Both the position numbers and the translations under genes were made by a program. A stretch of DNA of 64,000 bases from Phytohabitans rumicis (GTDB lineage: Bacteria > Actinomycetota > Actinomycetes > Mycobacteriales > Micromonosporaceae): positions 6,341,001 to 6,405,000 of the forward strand of contig NZ_BLPG01000001.1 in assembly GCF_011764445.1 (NCBI RefSeq), in the 5' to 3' direction. This document shows, piece after piece, positions 27,036-35,536 of the stretch; the stretch's first letter is position 1; each line of letters begins with the position of its first letter. The notes under the pieces were generated by a model. The model saw only the letters and a list, made by a program, of their open reading frames with translations, did no database searches and had not been told where the DNA came from.

Positions 27036-27728
27036 TCAGCGCTCGGCCATGCCCGCCCGGCGGCGCAGGGCCGCCACGTCGGTGACCACAATCCGGCGAC
27101 CTTCGGTACGCAGCCAGCCGCGGCTGGCGAACGAGCCGATGGCTTGGTTGACGCTCTGCCGGGAGCCGCCGGCCATCTCGGCGAGCTGGCTCTGGTTGAG
27201 CTCAATAGTGATCATGGGAGCCTGGCTCTCGCCGGCGAGCCGGACCAGCGTCTTGGCCACCCGGCCGGGCAGGTCGAGGAAGACGTGGTCGGCGTTCTGC
27301 TCGGTGAGCCGCCGGATCAGCGCGCCCAGGGACCGCATCACGGCGTCGAGGATGCGCGGGTTGGAGTGCACGAGATCCATGAACGCCGGGCGGGACAGGG
27401 CCAGGGCCGTGCAGTCCTCGATGGCCTCTGCCGAGGCCGAGCGGGTCGAAGCGTCCAAGAGGGACACCTCCCCGAGCACGTCGGGAGGCCGCACCACGGA
27501 GAGCACCGCGCGCTCGCCGGTGGGGGAGGTCCGGAACACCGCCACGGCGCCGCGTTTGAGCACGATGAGAGAGTCGCCGGGGTCGCTCTCGACGAACAAG
27601 AGCTGGCCCTTGCGATAGGTACGCGGCACCGCTGCGGCGATGACCCGCTGTCGTACCTCAGGCTCGAGGCCGGCGAACATCTCTACACCCGTGAGTGCGT
27701 CGCCAGGATCCGGCAGGCGAACCTCCAC
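27036..27728 (-). CDS. crp: Crp/Fnr-family cyclic-nucleotide-responsive regulator
   Basis: 230 residues from GTG 27728 with GGAGGGG 7 bases upstream. The cNMP domain has FAGLEPEVRQRV, a jelly roll and the phosphate-binding segment LGEVSLLDASTRSASAEA, where Arg-Ser match the cAMP-contact pair. The Crp HTH recognition helix lies in SRQSVNQAIGSFASRG. It should bind cAMP and regulate many promoters. The cyclase gene lies 97 bases downstream on the same strand, which makes a signal-maker and receiver pair likely. The symbol is by family. Confidence 0.9.
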   Translation of the reverse strand: MEVRLPDPGDALTGVEMFAGLEPEVRQRVIAAAVPRTYRKGQLLFVESDPGDSLIVLKRGAVAVFRTSPTGERAVLSVVRPPDVLGEVSLLDASTRSASAEAIEDCTALALSRPAFMDLVHSNPRILDAVMRSLGALIRRLTEQNADHVFLDLPGRVAKTLVRLAGESQAPMITIELNQSQLAEMAGGSRQSVNQAIGSFASRGWLRTEGRRIVVTDVAALRRRAGMAER

Positions 27729-27803
27729 GGTCCAACCCCTCCCCGGTAAGGACCACGTTCCCGTTTCAGCCGCTAACGCGGCAGAAAGCAGGTCGAACAC
27801 ACA

Positions 27804-27832
27804 ACAATCACCGTCCGTCGCGGAGCTGTCAA
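27804..27832 (-). promoter_or_regulatory. Promoter for the Crp gene (TTGACA, 17 bp, GATTGT)
   Basis: Read on the minus strand: TTGACA (27832-27827), a 17-base spacer and GATTGT (27809-27804). It leaves a leader of about 70 bases before GTG 27728. A TCAC-CGAT-GTGA element lies upstream at about 27855 and could be an autoregulatory site, although it is not the standard TGTGA-N6-TCACA. Confidence 0.5.
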
Positions 27833-27983
27833 CTCCTCTACACCGCCGCAATCACATCGGTGACAGTGAGGTCTCCAGGATACGTGGCGGCTATGGATAG
27901 GAGCCGCGGCAGGTAGGGGAAAATACGTCGGGCGGTTCCCGCGTTTTCCCACCATGCCCGGTACGCCCGGCATAATCGCCGCC

Positions 27984-28850
27984 GTGGCGTTTGTCGATCC
28001 GGTCGGCGCGACGATCCGCGCGGTGTGGCACCGGACTCCCGACGAGATCACCCCGCTCTCCGGCGGCCTGCACGGCCGGGCCTGGCTGGTCCGGGCCGAG
28101 GGCGAGCGGTACGTCGCCAAGCTGGCCCCGCTGGCCGACCGGCCGCAGTTCGAGGCCGGGCTGGCCGCCGCCGACTTCCTGCGGCACCGCGGCGTCCTCG
28201 CGGGCACGCCGGTGCGGACGGCCGACGGTGCGCTCACCGCCGTCGTGGACGAGGGCGTGCTGGCGCTGCTGTACGGCGTGCCGGGCCGCCCGCTGGAGGG
28301 GGACGACCCGCTCGACCAGCAGTGGTGGGGCGATCTGCTCGGCCGGGTGCACCGCAAGTTGGACGGGTTCACCCATCCAGGGTTGGCGCCGTGGCACTGG
28401 CTGCGCGCCGACGCCAACCACCTCGGCGTCGAGCCCTGGCTGCGTCCCGCGGTCTGTGCCGCCGTCGCCGCGATGACCAAGCTCTGCGTCACCGACCGGC
28501 TCACGTACGGCGTACTCCATGGTGATCCGCATCCGCGGGCCTTTGCGATCGACGCGGACACCGGCCGGAGCGGCCTGGCGGATTGGGGCGCGGCCGCCGC
28601 GGGCCCGCTGGCCTACGACGTGGCTAGCGCGGTGCTCTACGCCGGCGGCCTGCCGGCGGCGGCCGAATTGCTCGACGGGTACGCGGCGGCGGGCCCGGTG
28701 CCGGCCGACGAACTGCACGCGGCCCTGCCGGTGATGGTGCGCTTCCGGTGGGCGGCGCGGGCGGATTGGCACGCCAGGCAGCTCGCCGAAGGCGACGAAA
28801 GCCATCATGCCGGTCTTCGCGCCGCCCAGGAAGCACTGACCACCGGGTAA
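27984..28850 (+). CDS. Phosphotransferase-like (APH/fructosamine-kinase fold) protein
   Basis: 288 residues from GTG 27984; CATAAT at 27971-27976 suggests a leaderless transcript (an in-frame ATG lies at 27954). The fold is shown by the N-terminal nucleotide lobe (ITPLSGGLHGRAWLVRA, VAKLAP), the Brenner-like VLHGDPHPRAFAID and LADWGAAAAGPLAYDVA. The usual HGDxxxxN has Phe in place of the metal-binding Asn, and the DxD-type site is reduced to LADW, so activity is uncertain. Actinobacterial relatives share this variant. No resistance role can be assigned. Confidence 0.75.
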   Translation: MAFVDPVGATIRAVWHRTPDEITPLSGGLHGRAWLVRAEGERYVAKLAPLADRPQFEAGLAAADFLRHRGVLAGTPVRTADGALTAVVDEGVLALLYGVPGRPLEGDDPLDQQWWGDLLGRVHRKLDGFTHPGLAPWHWLRADANHLGVEPWLRPAVCAAVAAMTKLCVTDRLTYGVLHGDPHPRAFAIDADTGRSGLADWGAAAAGPLAYDVASAVLYAGGLPAAAELLDGYAAAGPVPADELHAALPVMVRFRWAARADWHARQLAEGDESHHAGLRAAQEALTTG

Positions 28851-28869
28851 TGGGCAGGATTAGGCCCCG

Positions 28870-29361
28870 ATGGTCTATCGCTATTTCTATGACTGCGAGT
28901 TCATCGAAGACGGGCGCCTGGTCGACCTCGTCTCGATAGGTGTCGTCGACGAGTACGGGCGCGAGTTCTACGCGGTGTCCACGGAGTTCGACGACTCCCG
29001 CGCCGTGCCCTGGGTACGGCGCAACGTGCTCGACCGGCTGCCGTCGCCCGCCGACCGCGCCTGGCGTTCCCGGGAGCGGATCCGCGACGACCTGTACGAC
29101 TTCCTCATCGAGCCGGTGCGTGGCCGCCCGCAGGAGAAGCTGGAGCTGTGGGCCTGGTACGCGGCGTACGACCACGTGGTGCTCGCCCAGCTCTGGGGGC
29201 CGATGCCGGCGCTGCCCCGGGAGATCCCGCGGTTCACCAAGGACCTGCGGCAGCGCTGGGACGACCGCGGCCGCCCGCCGCTGCCGGACGCCGAGGCGGA
29301 CCGGCACGACGCCCTGGTCGACGCCCGGCACAACCTGGCCCGATGGCGGGCGATGGCATGA
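28870..29361 (+). CDS. 3'-5' exoribonuclease AS (DEDDh, Rv2179c-like)
   Basis: 163 residues. The DEDDh set is visible: FYDCEFIEDG (Asp, Glu), WAWYAAYDHVVL (second Asp) and DRHDALVDARHNLARW (His and last Asp). Length and motifs match the mycobacterial exoribonuclease AS family, which degrades adenylated single-stranded RNA. It starts at ATG 28870, 19 bases after the phosphotransferase gene. Confidence 0.9.
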   Translation: MVYRYFYDCEFIEDGRLVDLVSIGVVDEYGREFYAVSTEFDDSRAVPWVRRNVLDRLPSPADRAWRSRERIRDDLYDFLIEPVRGRPQEKLELWAWYAAYDHVVLAQLWGPMPALPREIPRFTKDLRQRWDDRGRPPLPDAEADRHDALVDARHNLARWRAMA

Positions 29362-29459
29362 GAGCGACTACAGTGCGCAATTGACGGCTCCTGCCCCGGG
29401 CCGGCAATGACGCCGACGGGCCAAATCTGCACTTCTTAGCCAGGAGGACTGAGGACATC

Positions 29460-30488
29460 ATGCGTATCGGCGTGCTCACCGGCGGCGGTGACTGCCCAGG
29501 TCTGAACGCGGTGATCCGAGCGGTGGTGCGCAAGGGCGTGGCCACGTACGGGCACGAGTTCGTCGGCTTCCGTGACGGGTGGCGTGGCCCCCTGGAGGGG
29601 CTGACCAAGCCGCTGGGCATCGCGGAGGTCCGCGGGATCCTGCCCCGCGGCGGCACCATCCTCGGCTCGTCCCGCACCAACCCGTTCAAGATCGACGGTG
29701 GTGTGGAGAAGATCAAGGAAAACCTGGCGACGCTCGGCGTCGACGCGCTCGTCGCCATCGGCGGCGAGGACACGCTCGGCGTGGCCACCAAGCTCGACGA
29801 GCTGGGCGTCAAGGTCGTCGGCGTGCCGAAGACGATCGACAACGACCTCAACGCGACCGACTACACGTTCGGCTTCGACACCGCCGTCAACATCGCGATG
29901 GAGGCGATCGACCGCCTGCACACCACGGCGGAGAGCCACCACCGCACGCTCGTGGTCGAGGTCATGGGCCGGCACGCCGGCTGGATCGCCCTGCACGCCG
30001 GCATCGCCGGTGGCGCCAACGTGATCCTGCTGCCCGAGCGGCCGTTCGACATCGACCAGGTCGCCCAGTACGTGGAGAAGCGCTTCCAGCACCAGTACTC
30101 GCCGATCATCGTGGTCGCCGAGGGCGCGCAGCCGCTGGAAGGCCAGATGGTGCTGCACAACCAGGAGCTGGACTCGTTCGGCCACGTGCGCCTGGGCGGC
30201 ATCGGCCAGTGGCTGGCCGAGCAGTTGGAGGCCAAGACCGGCAAGGAGGCCCGCACGGTCGTGCTCGGCCACATCCAGCGCGGCGGCACGCCGACCGCGT
30301 TCGACCGGGTGCTCTCGACGCGGTTCGGCCTGCAGGCGATCGACGCCGTGCACGAGAGCGACTTCGGCAAGATGATGGCCCTGCGCGGCACCGAGATCGT
30401 CCGGGTGCCGCTCAAGGAAGGCACGGGCGAGCTGAAGACCGTCCCGATCGAGCGCTACACCGAGGCCGAGGTCTTCTTCGGCAGCTGA
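29460..30488 (+). CDS. 6-phosphofructokinase, probably pyrophosphate-dependent
   Basis: 342 residues with GGDCPGLNAVIRA, GSSRTNPF, the catalytic PKTIDNDLNATDYTFGFDTA and EVMGRHAGWIAL. The loop that is GGDGS in ATP enzymes reads GGEDT; the Asp at that place (position 104 in family numbering), with Lys in PKTIDND, is the known mark of PPi-dependent enzymes such as the Amycolatopsis methanolica one. ATP enzymes of Streptomyces have Gly there. So it likely uses PPi and may work in both directions of glycolysis. It has a good ribosome site (AGGAGG) and a perfect terminator downstream. Confidence 0.9.
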   Translation: MRIGVLTGGGDCPGLNAVIRAVVRKGVATYGHEFVGFRDGWRGPLEGLTKPLGIAEVRGILPRGGTILGSSRTNPFKIDGGVEKIKENLATLGVDALVAIGGEDTLGVATKLDELGVKVVGVPKTIDNDLNATDYTFGFDTAVNIAMEAIDRLHTTAESHHRTLVVEVMGRHAGWIALHAGIAGGANVILLPERPFDIDQVAQYVEKRFQHQYSPIIVVAEGAQPLEGQMVLHNQELDSFGHVRLGGIGQWLAEQLEAKTGKEARTVVLGHIQRGGTPTAFDRVLSTRFGLQAIDAVHESDFGKMMALRGTEIVRVPLKEGTGELKTVPIERYTEAEVFFGS

Positions 30489-30496
30489 CGCTGTTG

Positions 30497-30548
30497 TGAT
30501 CAGGGCGTCCTTCACGTCGCTCCAGCAACGTGAAGGACGCCCTGATCA
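30497..30548. terminator. Perfect long hairpin between pfk and proC
   Basis: TGATCAGGGCGTCCTTCACGT (about 21 bp) pairs fully with its complement at 30528-30548 around the loop CGCTCCAGCA. It terminates the phosphofructokinase transcript and ends 16 bases before the proC start. Confidence 0.9.
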
Positions 30549-30564
30549 TGAAAGGATGGGGAGC

Positions 30565-31383
30565 ATGGCACCCGGCGTGCACGCCGTAGCCGTGATCGGA
30601 ACGGGCAAGATCGGGGAGCTGATGCTCTCCGGGCTGCTGCGCGCCGGCTGGCCGTCGGACAAGCTGATGGCCACCACCCGCCGGGCCGCGCGCGCCGAGG
30701 AGTTGGCCCAGCGGTACGGCGTACGGATGGTGGACAATCTCACCGCCGTCGCCGAGGCCGAGGTGCTCGCGATCGCCGTCAAGCCGCAGGACGCGGCCGT
30801 CCTCCTGGACGACATCGGCGCCAAGGTCCCCGCCGACAAGCTGGTCATCTCGCTGTGCGCCGGCCTGCCGACGAGCTTCTTCGCTAAGCGGCTGCCGGAA
30901 GGCACCCCGATCGTCCGGGTCATGACCAACACTCCGGCCCTGGTCGACGAGGCGATGACCGCGATCTCGGCCGGTCCGCACGCCACCGCCGCGCATCTGG
31001 GCCTGGCGGAGGAGATGTTCAAGCCGCTGGGCGCCACGATCCGGGTGCCGGAGACGCAACAGGACGCGGTGACCGCGCTGTCCGGCTCCGGCCCGGCGTA
31101 CTTCTACCTGTTGGTCGAGGCCATGATCGACGCGGGCATCCTGCTCGGCCTGCCGCGCCAGGTGGCCCACGAGTTGATCGTGCAGACCGCGATCGGCTCG
31201 GCCGTCATGCTGCGCGACTCGGGCGAGCACCCGGTCAAGCTGCGCGAGGCGGTCACGTCGCCGGCGGGCACCACCATCTCGGCCATCCGCGAGCTGGAAA
31301 ACCACGGCGTACGCGCCGCGCTGCTCGCCGCGCTCGAAGCGGCCCGCGACCGTGCGCGGGAAATCGCCCAACAGAGCGACTGA
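30565..31383 (+). CDS. proC: Pyrroline-5-carboxylate reductase
   Basis: 272 residues from ATG 30565, behind AAAGGATGGGGAG. NADPH site VAVIGTGKIGELML, VKPQDAAVLL, SLCAGLP, RVMTNTPALV and the signature SGSGPAYFYLLVEAMIDAGI...TSPAGTT...L are all ProC motifs. It catalyses the last step of proline synthesis. An earlier in-frame ATG at 30496 lies in the terminator stem and is not used. Confidence 0.95.
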   Translation: MAPGVHAVAVIGTGKIGELMLSGLLRAGWPSDKLMATTRRAARAEELAQRYGVRMVDNLTAVAEAEVLAIAVKPQDAAVLLDDIGAKVPADKLVISLCAGLPTSFFAKRLPEGTPIVRVMTNTPALVDEAMTAISAGPHATAAHLGLAEEMFKPLGATIRVPETQQDAVTALSGSGPAYFYLLVEAMIDAGILLGLPRQVAHELIVQTAIGSAVMLRDSGEHPVKLREAVTSPAGTTISAIRELENHGVRAALLAALEAARDRAREIAQQSD

Positions 31384-31479
31384 AGGATTCACTCACGCGC
31401 TCATCCCTTCCCGGCCTTGCCGCGCCACCCGTACCGTCATGACAGGGAGTAATGGCAACGGCACTCTGGGAGGTACGGC

Positions 31480-31842
31480 ATGCGACGTCTCGCGGTAGTT
31501 CTCGGCGGTGTTGCGGCGGCCCTCTGGGTCTCGGCGCCCGCGTCCGCTTTCGCACACGACAAGGTCGTCGACCCGTACCTGCACGCCGTGCTCGACGTGC
31601 TCGTGCTGGGCGTGGTGACCGCACCGCTGTGGACCGCGTACCTGTGGGGCGCCCGCCGTCGCGGGTTGCTGATCGCCCTCGTGGGGGTGGTCCAGGTGCC
31701 CGTCGCGGTGATCGCGTTCGTGCCCATCGTGCACCCGGTGGTGCACGCCGTGTCGTTCGTGACGGCGCTCGCCCTGACCGCCGCCTCCCTGCTGTACGTG
31801 CGCCGGTCCGCGCCTTCCCCCGCGCCGGCGCACAACACCTAA
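31480..31842 (+). CDS. Small exported or membrane protein, 120 aa
   Basis: Begins MRRLAVVLGGVAAALWVSAP with a likely signal peptide ending near ASAFAHD, then His/Asp-rich KVVDPYLHAVLD and three hydrophobic helices joined by a short Arg loop (GARRRG). The start follows GGGAGG. His residues near the membrane surface (FAHD, YLHAV, IVHPVVHAV) could bind metal; this is a guess. No family is recognised. Confidence 0.75.
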   Translation: MRRLAVVLGGVAAALWVSAPASAFAHDKVVDPYLHAVLDVLVLGVVTAPLWTAYLWGARRRGLLIALVGVVQVPVAVIAFVPIVHPVVHAVSFVTALALTAASLLYVRRSAPSPAPAHNT

Positions 31843-31918
31843 AACAACCGCATACCAGGGGCAGCGCCCCCGCTCAGGACCCGCTGTCGGCCGCGCATGC
31901 GGCCGGCGGCGGCCATGA

Positions 31919-32362
31919 TCAGGTACGTACTCCCGGCCCGCCGACCGCCGCGAGTACGGAGTCCGGGGCCGTGGCGCGTGCTCCACCCGGCGGCGGGCTG
32001 GTCACCGGCTCCGCGGGCAGGACGTGCCCGCCGAGCGTGAGGGCGGTGACCAGTCCGCCGTCGTGCACCCGGGTCACCGGCGGGCAGCCCGGTCGCGGCG
32101 GCTCCCACGTACCGTCGGGCCGGCGCACCGAGGTGAAGCGGCAGTGCGGTTCTCCGACGTACCCCCAGGCCATGAGGAGATCGACCCCGGCGAAGCGGTA
32201 GACGCCAACAGTCGAAATCCGTGAAGCGACAGCGTCATCCGAGGCGGCTTCGCCGCGGCGGCGGTGAAACGACCCGCGCAGGCCGGGCACGACGACGCCG
32301 TCGAGGTCGACGTTTTCGATCACCTTGTGTAGTCGGTATCCCGACAAATCGGGCAGGTCCAT
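31919..32362 (-). CDS. Hypothetical protein, 147 aa
   Basis: Begins MDLPDLSGYRLHKVIENVDL and contains AWGYVGEPHCRFTSVRRPDGTWEPP, which reads like real protein sequence with normal composition, whereas the C-terminal third is Gly/Pro/Ala-rich. The start is divergent from the DUF2203 gene and the 3' end faces the small membrane protein. No family is recognised; the C-terminal boundary is uncertain. Confidence 0.45.
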   Translation of the reverse strand: MDLPDLSGYRLHKVIENVDLDGVVVPGLRGSFHRRRGEAASDDAVASRISTVGVYRFAGVDLLMAWGYVGEPHCRFTSVRRPDGTWEPPRPGCPPVTRVHDGGLVTALTLGGHVLPAEPVTSPPPGGARATAPDSVLAAVGGPGVRT

Positions 32363-32394
32363 GCCCGGATAACGAATGCACCATACTGTCGGAC

Positions 32395-32745
32395 GTGTTC
32401 ACTCTGGCCCAAGCCCGCCACCTACTCGCGACGCTGCGCCCGCGCATCGACGAGCTGATCGTGCTCCGCGCCGACCTTGCCGAGCTGCACGCCGACATGG
32501 CGGACGGCAACAACAGCCCGCACGGCGGCCTGCCGGAGGTCAAGGCCCTGGAAGCGCGCATCTACGGCATTCTCGACGAGCTGGGCGAGCAGGACATACA
32601 GGTCAAAGGGTACGCGCCGGTGCTGCTCGACTTCGCCGGCGAGCGGGAGGGCCGGCCGGTGCTGTGGTGCTGGCTGGAGGGCGACCGGGACATCGGCTGG
32701 TACCACCGCCTGGAGTGTGGCTTCGCCGGACGGCGCAAGGTTTAG
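32395..32745 (+). CDS. DUF2203 family protein
   Basis: 116 residues from GTG 32395, with TACTGT 9 bases upstream (possible leaderless start). FTLAQARHLLATLRPRIDE, an alpha-helical centre, then KGYAPVLLDFAGEREGRPVLWCWLEGDRDIGWYHRLECGFAGRR, in parts the DUF2203 signature (LLDF, CW-x4-D-I-x-W-x-H, GFAGRR). Function is unknown; the family is widespread. It stops just before the sortase gene on the other strand. Confidence 0.85.
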   Translation: MFTLAQARHLLATLRPRIDELIVLRADLAELHADMADGNNSPHGGLPEVKALEARIYGILDELGEQDIQVKGYAPVLLDFAGEREGRPVLWCWLEGDRDIGWYHRLECGFAGRRKV

Positions 32746-32753
32746 GGCGTGTC

Positions 32754-33380
32754 CTAACCCGCGGCCGACTCCGGGATGACCACGGTCGGCTGCGTCACCG
32801 CGAAGACCACGATGTTGTCGCGGTACGAGCCGCGCCCCCGGTCGAACGTCCCACCGCACGTGACCAGCCGCAGCTCCGGGCCGGGGGTCGGGCCGTACAC
32901 GGCGGCGGTGGGGAACTTGTCCTTCGGATAGCGGGTCACGGATGTCACCCGGAACGCGACCCGGTCCGCGCCCCGGCTCACCTCGACGACGTCGCCCGCG
33001 CGCAGTTCGTGCAGCCGGTAGAAGACCGCCGGCCCGCTCTTGGAGTCGACGTGCCCGGCGAGCACGGCCGGCCCGACGTCACCCGGTGCCGGCCCGCCGC
33101 CGTACCAGCCGGCCTGGCCGTACTTGTCCGGCGGCCGCAGCGCCCCCGACGCCTCCAGCCCCAGCACGGCCAGCGACGAGTCGACGCCGATCCGCGGTAT
33201 GCGTACCCGCGTCGGCGGCCCGCGAAGGTCGCGCTCGGGCGCGGCGGTCGTGGTGGCCGGCGCCGGCTCCGCCGCGGTGCGCCACGTCGGCGCGACCGTC
33301 CGGGGAGGGAGGACGGCCGCGCCGACGATCGCCGCCGCCAAGCCCACGGCGGCCGCGGCGATCAGCACGAACGCGCGCAT
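32754..33380 (-). CDS. Class F sortase
   Basis: 208 residues: N-terminal membrane anchor (MRAFVLIAAAAVGLAAAIVG), a Pro/Thr stretch, then the sortase barrel. Catalytic His in AVLAGHVDS, Cys in LVTCGGTFDRGRG and the Arg in GSYRDNIVVFA. The TCGGT and short C-terminus fit class F sortases of actinobacteria. It probably attaches the protein of the adjacent DUF4397 gene, whose stop is 3 bases upstream. Both are read on the minus strand as one operon. Confidence 0.92.
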   Translation of the reverse strand: MRAFVLIAAAAVGLAAAIVGAAVLPPRTVAPTWRTAAEPAPATTTAAPERDLRGPPTRVRIPRIGVDSSLAVLGLEASGALRPPDKYGQAGWYGGGPAPGDVGPAVLAGHVDSKSGPAVFYRLHELRAGDVVEVSRGADRVAFRVTSVTRYPKDKFPTAAVYGPTPGPELRLVTCGGTFDRGRGSYRDNIVVFAVTQPTVVIPESAAG

Positions 33381-33383
33381 GCG

Positions 33384-34241
33384 CTAAGTGTGGCGCCGCC
33401 GCAGCACCACGAGGCCGGCCGCCGCCGAAGCGGCAAGCAGCACGCCGGCCAGGCCCGCGACGATCAAGGGGTACGGCGTACCGCCGACCGCCGCGCCGCC
33501 GCCACCGGTGTCGACCCCGCCCATGGGCACCACGACACCGCCCTTGGCATCGGTACGCAGCTCGGTGGTCAGGCCGCCCGACTTGGCATCCAGGATCAGC
33601 AGCGAATAGACGGTGCCCTCGGCGAGGCTGCACTCGGCGGTGGTCGGATCGCCGCCGCTCGGCTGGAGCTTCACCTGCCAATCGCCCGGCTGCACCTCGC
33701 GGTAGTCGGTCGTGGTGGCGAACTGCACGCCGTTCGCGATGGTGGGCCCGGAGGCGGCCGCGACGTCCAGCACCGGCGCGCGCACCGACGCCTGGACGAC
33801 CCGGACCTTGGCCTTGCCCGCGGCCGGCGCGCTCAGGTCGTCGTCGAGGATGCGCAGCCCCAGGTCGGCGTAGCGGCCCACCCCGGCCACCGTGTACGCG
33901 TCGCCGACCACCACGCTGACGTCGGTGGTCAGCACCGGCGGCGTCGACGCGGCGGCCCCCTCCTGGCGCATCGACACCGCGTACCGCCCGGCCGGCAGCG
34001 GCAGGTACGCCGACAAGACGCCGTACCCGACGCCCTTGAACACCTGGGTCTTCGCCGAGCCGGTCAGATCGTCGAGGTAGACGTCCACCTCAGGAGTGTC
34101 GGGCGACAGGTGCGCGAGCCGTACGTAGCCGACGCTCGCCGCGCTCGCCGGTGCCGCCGCGGCGGCGCTGAACCCGGCCCCGATCAAGATCGCTCCGGTC
34201 AAGGCGGCGGCGCGCCGGAGCGTACGAAGGTTGGAAGTCAC
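33384..34241 (-). CDS. DUF4397 cell-surface protein, likely sortase substrate
   Basis: 285 residues from GTG 34241 with GGGAGGGG just upstream. A signal peptide (ending ASAASVG), tandem Ig-like DUF4397 region (VRLAHLSPDTPEVDVYLDD, PAGRYAVSMR, VVGDAYTVAGVG, VRVVQASVRAPVLDV), then a Gly-rich VPMGGVDTGGGG, one membrane helix and the charged tail VLRRRHT. No LPxTG is present; the segment before the helix may be a non-standard sorting signal. It is immediately followed by the class F sortase gene, the natural partner. Confidence 0.88.
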   Translation of the reverse strand: MTSNLRTLRRAAALTGAILIGAGFSAAAAAPASAASVGYVRLAHLSPDTPEVDVYLDDLTGSAKTQVFKGVGYGVLSAYLPLPAGRYAVSMRQEGAAASTPPVLTTDVSVVVGDAYTVAGVGRYADLGLRILDDDLSAPAAGKAKVRVVQASVRAPVLDVAAASGPTIANGVQFATTTDYREVQPGDWQVKLQPSGGDPTTAECSLAEGTVYSLLILDAKSGGLTTELRTDAKGGVVVPMGGVDTGGGGAAVGGTPYPLIVAGLAGVLLAASAAAGLVVLRRRHT

Positions 34242-34384
34242 GGCCCCTCCCGTGCTGGTTTCCACGCCGCCGGTTCCCCCTCGACAACGCGGTACGGTGC
34301 ACACGATTCGCGCCCGCCCAGCGGATCGCAACCCCCTGATCTGTCAGCAATCCGTCACCAATACGGGCGGATTCGGGATGCGTA

Positions 34385-35536
34385 CTACTGATCTGACGGA
34401 TCGGGCAGGATCTGGAATCCGCTGGGCCTGGTCAGGTAGGAGCGGGTGCCACGCCGGACGATGTCGCCGCGGACCGACACCTGGAGCATCTCCTGGTGCG
34501 CGCGGACCGCCGTCTCGTAGTCCACGCCGGCCAGTTCCACCCAGATGCGGCGCAGGCGGTCATCGCCCTCCACGGTGCCGGCGATGCTGACCTCTCCGGT
34601 CGCGGACGCCTCCCGGTAGAGCCGGACGACGTTGCCAGCGACGACCGAGTCCTCCTCCGCCGAACGGGCCCGGAACTCGTGCGCGGCCGATTCGAGGACC
34701 GCCAGATGATCACGGCGGAACCGGACCGGAACAAAGCTCCGCGCGGTGGGGCGGGCGGCCGCGAGGGCCAGCCGCAGCTCAACCGGATGCCGCGCATCGC
34801 CGCCAAGACCGACCAGAGCCTCGCAGAGGTTGGCGCTGACCCCCCGCGTCACGCTGCGATTGAACACGTCGAGCCCGTCCGCTCCGGCTAGTGCGGCGGT
34901 GGCCGCCTCCTGCGCGGCCCGTGCCGCCTCGTAGATGCGCAGCGAGACCTGGCGCTCGAACGGCTCGGGGGTCGCGTCCTCGCCCGGTTCGGCGGTGAGA
35001 CGAGGCGGAACGGCGGTATGGACGGACAGGACAAAGCTCCCTTCGGCGCTCGGTCCGATCCGCACGCCGCGCAGATAGTGGAGTACGTCGGCCGGCTTCC
35101 GGGCTGGCTGCACGGCGCGCGGCTGCTTCGCGCTCACCGAGTACGCCGCCGCCACGACAAGGTTGCGCAGGTTTTCGTACGCCTGCACGCCGTCGTCGAG
35201 CCCGATCATGCCCGGATCCTCGTCCGCCGGGAACAAGCGGACGAGATGGACGTCGGTGGACACGCTGGAGATAGCCCGGAGGACGTCGAGCTCGGACCGG
35301 TCTTCGGCCAGGGCGAGTACCTGCACCACATCGCGGACCCGCGCCGCGTAGTCCCGTATGCCCGACTCGATCGGCTGGACCACCTCGTACTCGTCACCGC
35401 CGACGATCTTGACCCACCGCACCGCGGCATCGTCCTGCCGTACGGTCTGCCACCTCTGCGCCCGCAGGTACATGGCCAGCTCAGAGGGCGAGCGCGCGGC
35501 GAGCGCATCCAGGTCGTTGACGCTTGCCTTGATCAT
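34385..35536 (-). CDS. Unknown 383-aa protein paired with the DUF4365-like gene
   Basis: I recognise no family. It starts MIKASVNDLDALAARSPSEL and contains a short beta-rich segment (WVKIVGGDEYEVVQP) and long helices; no signal peptide or membrane segment. A central FERQVSLRIYEAARAAQEAA helix and a C-terminal part (EGDDRLRRIWVELAGVDYETAVRAHQ, given in pieces) look like adaptor or oligomerising regions. Its ATG overlaps the DUF4365-like stop (4 bases), so the two are co-translated. Context suggests a two-protein nuclease-type system; the role of this partner is inferred only. Confidence 0.75.
   Translation of the reverse strand: MIKASVNDLDALAARSPSELAMYLRAQRWQTVRQDDAAVRWVKIVGGDEYEVVQPIESGIRDYAARVRDVVQVLALAEDRSELDVLRAISSVSTDVHLVRLFPADEDPGMIGLDDGVQAYENLRNLVVAAAYSVSAKQPRAVQPARKPADVLHYLRGVRIGPSAEGSFVLSVHTAVPPRLTAEPGEDATPEPFERQVSLRIYEAARAAQEAATAALAGADGLDVFNRSVTRGVSANLCEALVGLGGDARHPVELRLALAAARPTARSFVPVRFRRDHLAVLESAAHEFRARSAEEDSVVAGNVVRLYREASATGEVSIAGTVEGDDRLRRIWVELAGVDYETAVRAHQEMLQVSVRGDIVRRGTRSYLTRPSGFQILPDPSDQ

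Noticed and set aside
27750-27960. Small gene in the gap upstream of the Crp gene
   Set aside because: Short frames there lack ribosome sites and coding composition; the Crp promoter occupies the stretch.
33461-33476. CGATCAAGGGG inside the DUF4397 gene as a sixth palindromic repeat
   Set aside because: Only an 11-base match without second arm and inside coding sequence; chance match.
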